Source of the DNA: Thermoplasmatota archaeon
GTDB taxonomy: Archaea > Thermoplasmatota > Penumbrarchaeia > Penumbrarchaeales > Penumbrarchaeaceae
Assembly (NCBI GenBank): GCA_029762535.1
Contig: JARVGK010000023.1
Span: 1-46,747 of the forward strand
Length of the DNA stretch: 46,747 nucleotides
Direction: 5' to 3'
Shown here: positions 1 to 7,355 of the stretch, piece after piece
How the letters are laid out: the number at the start of each line of letters is the position of its first letter
Position numbering within the stretch: position 1 is the stretch's first letter
Position numbers and translations under genes: made by a program
The notes under the pieces: generated by a model
Told to the model about the DNA's origin: nothing
Database searches by the model: none
What the model saw: the letters and a program-made list of their open reading frames with translations, nothing else

Positions 1-1
1 G

Positions 2-505
2 GTGAACCTGACCGTCCTGTTCGCCGACCTGGCCTTCTCCGGAAAGATAGAGATCTCCGGAGGAAGCGGTGGCAGTTACAGGGCCGGTGATGTCCTGACG
101 ATAATCGTCAAGGTCGTCAACATCGGCGATATCGTTGCCGAGAACGTCGATGTCCAGCTCCTGATAGACGGTCAGGAGAAGAAGGTGCAGACGCTCAGGA
201 CCGTGAAGAACCAGAGCGATGACGTCAAGACGGTGATATTCACATGGATCGCTGTGGCCGGGTCACACGAGATCAAGGTGGTTCTGGACCCTGAGAACAA
301 TATCATCGAACGGGCGGACCAGTTCCAGCACGGAGGATCGCAGAACAACAATGAGATAAAGAGGACGGTATCGGTAAGAGGCAGCGACTTCATCAAGGTC
401 GCCGTCTCGAACAATCCGATAATCAGCACCCTCCTTATCATCCTGCTGGCGATAGCGATCCTGGTGGGAGCGGCTCTGTATCTGAAGAAGAAGAACATGA
501 TCTGA
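2..505 (+). CDS. C-terminal part of a CARDB-type membrane-anchored surface protein (5' truncated)
   Basis: The reading frame is open from the window edge, so the N-terminus is probably missing and the GTG at position 2 need not be the start. Residues about 14-125 form a beta-rich module with the pattern of CARDB or conserved-repeat domains (GSYRAGDVLTIIVKVVNIGD, then IVAENVDVQLLIDG), a fold used in extracellular adhesive proteins. A hydrophobic helix at about residues 139-161 is followed by a short basic tail (LKKKNMI), giving an ectodomain-out, C-terminally anchored topology. A strong terminator follows. The same architecture recurs in many proteins of this window. Function beyond surface exposure is unknown. 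Confidence 0.75.
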   Translation: MNLTVLFADLAFSGKIEISGGSGGSYRAGDVLTIIVKVVNIGDIVAENVDVQLLIDGQEKKVQTLRTVKNQSDDVKTVIFTWIAVAGSHEIKVVLDPENNIIERADQFQHGGSQNNNEIKRTVSVRGSDFIKVAVSNNPIISTLLIILLAIAILVGAALYLKKKNMI

Positions 506-526
506 TAACGCCAAAGGCGTCGGATC

Positions 527-553
527 GGGGGGGATATTTCCCCCCCTTTTTTT
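527..553 (+). terminator. GC hairpin followed by U tract after the first surface gene
   Basis: Seven G and seven C residues (527-533 and 540-546) pair around the loop ATATTT and are followed at once by eight T. It lies 21 bases after the stop codon at 505. The hairpin plus T-run is visible directly; its use as a terminator is inferred. Confidence 0.75.
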
Positions 554-651
554 TATTTTTCTCACTCTTAGCCATGGGCTACTGACTTAGGTAATGGAGT
601 ACAAATAACAATCACCATTGCGAAAATGGAAACCATTTCATTCATGTGGAC

Positions 652-2043
652 CTACGGGACGAGCCTCTTCTTGTCCCTGGGGAAGAGCACGGTCTCCCTG
701 ACATTGGTCTGTCCCGTGAGGATCATCGTCAGTCTCTCGGCTCCCAGCCCCCATCCGCAGTGGGGGGGCATGCCGTACTCGAACGCCTTGACGTAGAACC
801 CGAAGGCCTCGGGGTTGAGCCCCTTTTTGATCAATATATCCCGAAGTAGGCCCGGTTCGTGTATCCTCTGCCCCCCGGATACCAGCTCCTTCTCACCGAA
901 ATTGAGGTCGAAGCCCTGTGATACCTCGGGATCATCATCCTTCGGATGGATGTAGAAAGGTTTCAGCGACATCGGCCATTCCGTTATAAAGTAGAGTGAT
1001 GGCCTGTCCTTCGCGATGATCTTCATGCCCTCCAGGGGTATGTCGTCACCCCATCGGATGACCCGTGAACGATGTCCAGCCTCGTCCTCCACCTCGAATC
1101 CGGCCGATGTCAGCTTATCGATGATCTGCGTGTATGTGACGCGTGGGAATGGCCTTTCCGGGACCACGAGGTTCATCTTCAGCTCCTCAAGGTCCAGGTA
1201 GTTCTCGTTCAGAACGCTGGTGTAGGCCCTCTGGATCACCATCTCAAGGAGGTCAAGTGAATCGTCCAGGTCCGCCCAGGCCATCTCCATATCGATCGAT
1301 GTGTACTCGTTCAGATGTCTGATGGTATCATGCTCTTCAGCCCTGAATGCGGGGCCGATCTCGAAAACGCGGTCCAGCCCCGTTGACATCATCGTCTGTT
1401 TGAAGAGCTGAGGGGACTGGTTCAGGTAAGCGACCCGGTCGAAGTACTGTATCTTGAAGAGGGCGGTACCCCCCTCCGTGGCGGTCGCGACGATCTTTGG
1501 CGTGTTGATCTCGATGAACCCCTCTTCGAGGAAGACGTCCCTTGCGGCAGCGAGTACGGTGGACCGGATCTTGAATATGGATTGGACGTTGAGCTTTCTG
1601 AGGTCAAGGAAGCGGTTGTCCAACCTGGTGTCCATGTCCGCATCGACCTTGTCGATGACCCCGAGAGGCAGTGGTGTTTTTGCCTCGTTCAGGAGCGTGA
1701 AATCGTGTGGGATGATCTCCCATCCGGCCTTGGCCTGGGGGGATTGCCTTACAATTCCATGAATGGAAACGGTGGATTCCCTGGGGATGCTGACAAGCCT
1801 CTTGAAGAGATCCGGGTCCATCCCCTTGCTCAGGGCGGTAACCTGCGAGATCCCCGAGCGGTCCCGGACCCGTATAAAGGCCATTTTCCCCATGTTCTTG
1901 GTGTTCTCTATCCAACCGCAGATGACCACTTCGGTATTATAATCCTCCTCTCCGATCTCGGATGAATACCTGGTCCTCTTCCAGACCTTGTCGGGATCCA
2001 TTGCCTTCCTCCTGGGAGCGCCCCTGAAATTCTCATGGGCCAT
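652..2043 (-). CDS. aspS: Aspartyl-tRNA synthetase, archaeal type
   Basis: Charges tRNA-Asp with aspartate in the cytoplasm. It is a class IIb synthetase: N-terminal OB-fold anticodon-binding domain (about residues 35-130), then the catalytic domain with motif 2 ([20 protein letters not shown], about residues 225-245) and motif 3 (GWGLGAERL, near the C-terminus). Length 463 is slightly above the usual 430-440 because of about 24 extra N-terminal residues; ATG at 2001 (Met15) is an alternative start. A TATA-like TTTATTTATA lies about 30-40 bases upstream, favouring a nearly leaderless ATG at 2043. At the position of the archaeal discriminating residue Trp26 (pattern GWxW) this protein has Glu (GWIE), while the second Lys of the PKAKLG-like loop is kept (PQAKAG), so discrimination against tRNA-Asn cannot be read off. 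Confidence 0.95.
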   Translation of the reverse strand: MAHENFRGAPRRKAMDPDKVWKRTRYSSEIGEEDYNTEVVICGWIENTKNMGKMAFIRVRDRSGISQVTALSKGMDPDLFKRLVSIPRESTVSIHGIVRQSPQAKAGWEIIPHDFTLLNEAKTPLPLGVIDKVDADMDTRLDNRFLDLRKLNVQSIFKIRSTVLAAARDVFLEEGFIEINTPKIVATATEGGTALFKIQYFDRVAYLNQSPQLFKQTMMSTGLDRVFEIGPAFRAEEHDTIRHLNEYTSIDMEMAWADLDDSLDLLEMVIQRAYTSVLNENYLDLEELKMNLVVPERPFPRVTYTQIIDKLTSAGFEVEDEAGHRSRVIRWGDDIPLEGMKIIAKDRPSLYFITEWPMSLKPFYIHPKDDDPEVSQGFDLNFGEKELVSGGQRIHEPGLLRDILIKKGLNPEAFGFYVKAFEYGMPPHCGWGLGAERLTMILTGQTNVRETVLFPRDKKRLVP

Positions 2044-2073
2044 CGGGCACTTGGAAAGGCGTATCGAGTACTA

Positions 2074-2085
2074 GTATAAATAAAT
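2074..2085 (-). promoter_or_regulatory. TATA box of aspS
   Basis: Read on the minus strand the segment is ATTTATTTATAC, centred about 35 bases before the aspS ATG at 2043. With archaeal spacing this predicts a transcript start about 10 bases before the codon. Inference from sequence pattern only. Confidence 0.5.
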
Positions 2086-2245
2086 GATATACTGGAACGG
2101 GAGAGATGATGTGACACGTGGCGCATCTATGACATGGGCCTTCCGTTGATCCACGGCTCGATGCTTTCCTCCGCCGATGATTTACACGATAAGATAATTA
2201 ATATTAGCCAATAATACGACGTTAAGTAAATTATTCAGGGAAAGG

Positions 2246-2253
2246 CTTATATG
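2246..2253 (+). promoter_or_regulatory. TATA box of the acidic-tail surface protein gene
   Basis: CTTATATG preceded by a purine-rich stretch (GGGAAAGG, a possible BRE). The predicted start near 2275-2278 leaves a leader of about 55 bases before the coding start, longer than for most genes here. The leader contains a ten-codon open frame at 2279-2311. Confidence 0.5.
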
Positions 2254-2333
2254 AAAGTATTTTATTTTTCACTCCGTCATGGGGAATATAGCCCATAGTA
2301 TGGCTAAATAGGAAAAACAGCATAGAGGTTGTG

Positions 2334-4415
2334 ATGGAGATGACTGGAATGATGAAGAAAAGCACAGCGATTTTGGCCATGGCCGCATTGGCCATGTTGG
2401 CCTTCGCAGGGCTGATTGTAGCCGATGTGGAGCCAGAACTGACGGAACCGGCCCTCAGCATTGAGGACACCTTCGCACCGTTCGACGATATGAACGCGTA
2501 CACCATCGTGGACACGTTCACCTTCTCGGTGCCTGGATACGGGGCGGGTTACAACAACTCGAACATAACCATGTGGATCAAGATCGGTCCATTCGACTAC
2601 GATCCCATGGAGTGGAACGATACCAACATGGAGTGGACCTATGTGTTCGCCCCTGATTCACCGGCATATGTCGGGACACACGATGTTCACGTGAAGGCGT
2701 TCGATACGAACAACGCCACCAACGAGAACATGTCCGCGGTGCACGAGATAACCATTTGGCACCCGGTCCTTGTCGACGATACGTTCACCATGCCGGAGTT
2801 CTCCGAGGACATGACCACGGCATGGAACGTCTCCGACGCTTTCCTGCCGGAGTTCGACGTCACGGGAGAACCCCTTATGTTCGGCTTCGGGCCCGAGGGC
2901 GCACCTGACGGTTGGACCTTCGAACCGATGATGGTGGACAACTATACTCACTGGCACGTCACCCCGCCCGCAGATTACTTCGGCTGGGTCCATGTGAACG
3001 TGACCGCGGCCGACACCAACGGCGTCGGACCCGGCGCTGCCTACAAGATGTTCAACATATCCGTTGCGGCCGTCAACGACGCCCCCGTCATCGAGGGGAT
3101 CATGATCGGCGATGACATGCACGATGTCGAGGAGATGGAGATCGTGACCGGTGTCAACGAGACCGGACACAACATCACCGAGACCAGGATGGTAGTTCAC
3201 CTTCCCCTGCTCGAGGACGAGCATCTGATGTTCTCCGTCATCGCTGATGACGTGGATTCCGAGACGCTGACATACATGTTCATGATGGACGACGAAGAGG
3301 ACCCCTACATGGTGGAGGTCTACGAGTACGTCAACGAGACCAATGTCACCGTCGTGGAGGAGCACACCTTCGTCCTGACGCCCGATCCCGATGCTAACGG
3401 GATGTTCTGGGGCATGATCCAGGTCTCCGACGGGGACCTCGACGACACGATCTGGGCCCACATAATGGTAGAGGCCGTCAACGATGCCCCGGTACTCACC
3501 TCCATGGTTGCGGATATGACCGAGGCTGAGGTCGGTGAGAACATCACATTCACCGCGGCCGCGACCGATGTGGACGGCGACGAGCTGACCTACATCTGGA
3601 AGGTCGGCACCGAGATCATAGGCAACATGTCCTCGATAACCGTCGCTTTCGACGAGGCCGGCTGGAAGAACGTGACCGTCACCGTCAGCGATGGCGAGCT
3701 CGAGGTCATGGACTACGTGATGGTCAACATCACCGAAGAGGAAGAGCCTCCAGTGAACAATCCCCCGACAATAACCATGGTCCAAGCCATACCTGTGGGA
3801 ATGAGTGCAGGGGACACTGTCGATTTCCTCCTCAAGGGAGAGGTCGAGGAGGGTAAGGACATCTCCATTACCTGTCTGGCCGTTGACCTGGATGGTGACA
3901 CGCTCACCTATACCTGGACGAACAACGTCGATGCGACGTGGACAAAGACCACAACGACCGGTGAGTTGGTCGTATCGGCAGAGGATCTGGAGGTCGGCAA
4001 GAGCTATACCTTCACCTGTGTTGTAACCGATGGCATGGGCGGAGAGGACACAGAGACCTCGAACACCATAAAGATCGTGGAGAAGGAAGACCCCTCAGAG
4101 TTCGGGATGATCATAATCGTGATAATCGTTGTGATCGCCATCATAGCCATCATAGCCATACTCTTCTTCATCCTCAAGGGAGGCAAGAAGGAAGAGGAGG
4201 AAGAGGCCCCGGAGGAAGAAGAGGAGTCCGACGAAGGCGAGATGCCCGAGGAGGAGCCCCTCGAGGGAATGGAGGGCGAGATGCCCGAGGAGGAGCCTCT
4301 CGGAATGGAGGGCGAGATGCCCGAGGAGGAGCCCCTGAAGGAAGAGGGCCTTCCAGAGGAGGATATCCCCGAGGAGACCGAGGAGATCCCCCCGCCGCCG
4401 ATGCCCCCTCAGTGA
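2334..4415 (+). CDS. Large exported surface protein with Ig/cadherin-like repeats and an acidic cytoplasmic tail
   Basis: The start is chosen at ATG 2334: AGAGG at 2324-2328 is five bases upstream, while the GTG at 2331 is too close. Residues about 1-32 are a signal peptide (MMKKSTAILAMAALAM then a hydrophobic core). The ectodomain (about 35-585) carries many N-glycosylation sequons and several tandem beta-sandwich modules with cadherin/PKD-like signatures (AVNDAPVI, DVDGDELTY, DLDGDTLTY). A very hydrophobic Ile-rich helix at about 590-614 is followed by a basic stop and a tail of about 75 residues that is mostly Glu, contains three GEMPEEEPL repeats and ends PPPPMPPQ. A strong promoter and a strong terminator frame it as a single gene. 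It may be an abundant envelope protein; an S-layer role is possible but not shown. Confidence 0.8.
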   Translation: MEMTGMMKKSTAILAMAALAMLAFAGLIVADVEPELTEPALSIEDTFAPFDDMNAYTIVDTFTFSVPGYGAGYNNSNITMWIKIGPFDYDPMEWNDTNMEWTYVFAPDSPAYVGTHDVHVKAFDTNNATNENMSAVHEITIWHPVLVDDTFTMPEFSEDMTTAWNVSDAFLPEFDVTGEPLMFGFGPEGAPDGWTFEPMMVDNYTHWHVTPPADYFGWVHVNVTAADTNGVGPGAAYKMFNISVAAVNDAPVIEGIMIGDDMHDVEEMEIVTGVNETGHNITETRMVVHLPLLEDEHLMFSVIADDVDSETLTYMFMMDDEEDPYMVEVYEYVNETNVTVVEEHTFVLTPDPDANGMFWGMIQVSDGDLDDTIWAHIMVEAVNDAPVLTSMVADMTEAEVGENITFTAAATDVDGDELTYIWKVGTEIIGNMSSITVAFDEAGWKNVTVTVSDGELEVMDYVMVNITEEEEPPVNNPPTITMVQAIPVGMSAGDTVDFLLKGEVEEGKDISITCLAVDLDGDTLTYTWTNNVDATWTKTTTTGELVVSAEDLEVGKSYTFTCVVTDGMGGEDTETSNTIKIVEKEDPSEFGMIIIVIIVVIAIIAIIAILFFILKGGKKEEEEEAPEEEEESDEGEMPEEEPLEGMEGEMPEEEPLGMEGEMPEEEPLKEEGLPEEDIPEETEEIPPPPMPPQ

Positions 4416-4438
4416 TCGGAAGAAGATAGAGAGTTCCG

Positions 4439-4480
4439 GGGACGGGGTCGTAACCCCGTCCCTTTTTTTTTATTTTATTT
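4439..4480 (+). terminator. Strong hairpin terminator
   Basis: GGGACGGGG (4439-4447) pairs perfectly with CCCCGTCCC (4454-4462) around the loop TCGTAA, followed by eight T and further T-rich sequence. It lies 23 bases after the stop of the acidic-tail surface protein gene. Confidence 0.8.
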
Positions 4481-4488
4481 TATCATGT

Positions 4489-4498
4489 TTTTTATAAG
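4489..4498 (+). promoter_or_regulatory. TATA box of the PKD surface protein gene
   Basis: TTTTTATAAG lies 33 bases before ATG 4531 and just after the upstream terminator, so the following gene probably has its own promoter with a leader of about ten bases. Confidence 0.5.
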
Positions 4499-4530
4499 GG
4501 CTCCTGCTTTAGGGTAGTACAGGTGCTGTA

Positions 4531-7254
4531 ATGTCGCATAAGATCAGGGATCCCCTTCTAAACGTTCTGGTATTTTTACTGCTTTCGATCCCAGGGCCCT
4601 TGTTCGCGATCCCTGCCAGGGGTGCGGATGACGATCCTTTCGATGATGCGGTCCCGATCACATACAGCACCCAGCTGAAGAACGGCACCCTTCACTCATC
4701 GGAGATGTACGATGCCTACCTCATCAAGGGCCTTATCGGGGATACGGACAACGATCAGAAGAGTTCGCAGAGGTTCCAGATGTCCCTTCAGAGGACCTCG
4801 GGTGCCGACATAGAGGCAAGGATATTCGAGCCCAACCGAAGGGAGATCGCATACCTTCGATCATCAGACGACTGGTCCGAAGTTGAGTTCGTCGTTCCAT
4901 ACGACGGGGATTATTACTTCATCTTGAACACGGACCCTCCAGGGGGGGACGCCGAATACGACTTCGTCATGGGGGGAGAATACGACTACGATAACAGCCC
5001 CTATTCGGGCAACAACATACCCGGAGAGGCCACGTTCGAGCGGAGCAGGAAGCTCTCCCTGACCCTCAACCCTGTTGGCGACATCGTGGACTACTACACG
5101 ATCGATCTACAGCCCGGCTGGGCTCTCGAATCCAGGTTCAACAGCCAGTATTCCCTGCGGCTGGAGGTCCTCGACTCGGATTTCGATCTCATAGGGCATT
5201 CTACCGATCAGGAGCCGGTCGAGTTCAGGAACGATGCTCTGACATCGAAAATAATTCACACGAGGATGAGCCATCCTCTCGATGGAAGGAACGACTACCA
5301 ACCGGTGAACAGGCCTTACGAGCTACATCTCGAGGTATGGGCGTTCATGTCAAGGCCCGAGGTCCGCGAGAGCGACCCGCAGTGGTCAGATCCCATAAGG
5401 ATAGATGAGGATCCAGAGAACCCGATCGTGCTGAACCTTTCCTATCATTTCTTCGAGGCCAACGACGACCCCCTTCAGTTCAGGATCACATCGGAACATG
5501 CCGGGCTCATGGTCTCGCTCATCAACGTCACCACCTCCTACGGGGATCCCCTTTACACACTGCTTGAGATCATGCCCAAGGAGAACTGGTTCGGAGAGGA
5601 GACCGTCGTCCTTCTGGCATGGGACAGGGACGGCTCGGTGACCGACAGCATCAGAATGATAGTCGATCCCGTCAACGACCCACCATACGTATCGAGGATA
5701 GGCGGGGCCGCCTATTCGGGCGGTACCTTCCATATGGGGGTCAACGAGGGTGAGAGGCGGATCTATACAATGGACTACAACGATGTGGACGACCCACTCG
5801 ACGAACTCGTCTTCACGATCGATGAGCCCCTGGGATTCGTTGATATCGATCCGGATAACGGCACGATGACGGTGACGCCCTCTCAGAAGGATGTCGGCGT
5901 CCATTATTTCAACATCACTGTGAGGGACCCTTCAGGCGGCGTTCTGACCATACCGACGATCCTGACCATAGTCGCGATCAACGACCCTCCCTTGAAGCCA
6001 TCCATAAACGTCGTATCTGGCAACGTCACGAACCTGTTCCCCGGTGAGATGATCGTCCTTGAGGCGGTCTCGCCACCGGATCCCGACGGCGACGAGCTGA
6101 CTTTCATGTGGGATTGGGGGGATGGGACGAAGAGCGAGGGACCTATCGCCAGCCACGTCTATGCCGAGGGCGTATACGGCAACAGGACCGTCAAACTGAT
6201 CTCATCCGATGGTTCGCTGACCAACTTCACGACGATTACAGTTCACATCAGCAGCCCTCAGGACATATCCGTCGGGGATCTAAGGCGTACCAATTCCGAC
6301 GTTCAGGGGGACTGCATCGAATTCAGGGAGGAGTGGAGGGAAGGTGAGGATAACAGGCGCTTCTCCATTATCCGTTCCTCATATCCGGGAGTGGACATTC
6401 TTTCCGTATCGACAGTTAGGAGGCTCAACGATGTTCAGGTGACACTTCACATCAGAGGGAGCATTGAGATGGACGGAGAGTTCCGATACCATGTCCTCAT
6501 TCTCGACAAAGGGACGGAGATCCCGCATCTGAACATCAGCCTAGTCGGCGGGTGGGATATGATCCCGGATCGTATGCCCGCCTCCAGCATCATCGCCAGG
6601 CAGTCGTATCTGGGTGCGCTCCATGAGAACACCACCGGTACGATCATGGACCAGGACAGGCTCGTCTTCAACTTCCCCATACTCTTCCTCAACATGAGCG
6701 GTCTCCCTCTCCCCCTGGACAGGGACGATATGATGGTCGTGGCAGTGACCGAGTTGATAAGGGGTGAGAGGACCACGGGCAGGCTGAACAACAGGATCGA
6801 GGTGTTCGATATGGCTGGGGATGATGTTCCGGATGCCCCGAACGTAACCACCTCGAACGCCACGGGCGGAGGCTCATCTCCGCTTGCCAACATCCCCAGG
6901 GCGACAGGGATAGCGATTTTTGCGGGATTGATGATACTCCTTGGGATCTCGGGAGCTGTTGGTTACATCCTATTGAAGAGGGAGAAGAAGAAGCGCAAGG
7001 AGGAGGAAGAACGCTTCATCTCCGAGGTCGAGCGGATGAGGGGCGAAGGAAGGAACCTCTTTGACAGGGTCAAGGAGGGCAAGACGCCCCAGGTATCCTA
7101 TGAAGAGCTGTACGGATCCCCCCCTCAAGGAAAGAAGAACGTTGCTGATATGCCCTCTTCCGAATCGCCGGGACCCGTCCTGGACAGTGTGGATATGGGC
7201 GACTTCACCGTGGGCATGGGACCACTTTCAGGTAAGATAAGCTGGGAGGAGTGA
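4531..7254 (+). CDS. Exported surface protein with PPC-like, Ig-like and PKD domains
   Basis: ATG 4531 follows the SD-like GGTG at 4522-4525. Residues 1-32 are a signal peptide ending near IPARGADDD. About 60-155 resemble a pre-peptidase C-terminal (PPC) beta-sandwich. About 270-490 hold tandem Ig/cadherin-like modules joined by the recurring PVNDPP and AINDPP linkers. A PKD domain lies at about 495-575 with the diagnostic WDWGDGT, followed by an unassigned beta-rich region. A membrane helix at about 790-815 is followed by a highly charged tail of about 90 residues (KREKKKRKEEEE). No protease or other catalytic motif is seen despite the PPC-like module. Adhesion or envelope structure is the likeliest role; ligand unknown. 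Confidence 0.8.
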   Translation: MSHKIRDPLLNVLVFLLLSIPGPLFAIPARGADDDPFDDAVPITYSTQLKNGTLHSSEMYDAYLIKGLIGDTDNDQKSSQRFQMSLQRTSGADIEARIFEPNRREIAYLRSSDDWSEVEFVVPYDGDYYFILNTDPPGGDAEYDFVMGGEYDYDNSPYSGNNIPGEATFERSRKLSLTLNPVGDIVDYYTIDLQPGWALESRFNSQYSLRLEVLDSDFDLIGHSTDQEPVEFRNDALTSKIIHTRMSHPLDGRNDYQPVNRPYELHLEVWAFMSRPEVRESDPQWSDPIRIDEDPENPIVLNLSYHFFEANDDPLQFRITSEHAGLMVSLINVTTSYGDPLYTLLEIMPKENWFGEETVVLLAWDRDGSVTDSIRMIVDPVNDPPYVSRIGGAAYSGGTFHMGVNEGERRIYTMDYNDVDDPLDELVFTIDEPLGFVDIDPDNGTMTVTPSQKDVGVHYFNITVRDPSGGVLTIPTILTIVAINDPPLKPSINVVSGNVTNLFPGEMIVLEAVSPPDPDGDELTFMWDWGDGTKSEGPIASHVYAEGVYGNRTVKLISSDGSLTNFTTITVHISSPQDISVGDLRRTNSDVQGDCIEFREEWREGEDNRRFSIIRSSYPGVDILSVSTVRRLNDVQVTLHIRGSIEMDGEFRYHVLILDKGTEIPHLNISLVGGWDMIPDRMPASSIIARQSYLGALHENTTGTIMDQDRLVFNFPILFLNMSGLPLPLDRDDMMVVAVTELIRGERTTGRLNNRIEVFDMAGDDVPDAPNVTTSNATGGGSSPLANIPRATGIAIFAGLMILLGISGAVGYILLKREKKKRKEEEERFISEVERMRGEGRNLFDRVKEGKTPQVSYEELYGSPPQGKKNVADMPSSESPGPVLDSVDMGDFTVGMGPLSGKISWEE

Positions 7255-7355
7255 GAGAGAAACCGCATAGTTAATTTATTCTACAAGTATCATAATGCCA
7301 TAATGTTACATTTGGCCCGAACGCGCACGTGGCGGGGCTTGAGCAGGTGTACGTG

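Noticed and set aside
2658..3785. A 375-residue minus-strand frame within the acidic-tail surface gene
   Set aside because: His/Val/Gly-rich shadow caused by the skewed codons of the opposite strand.
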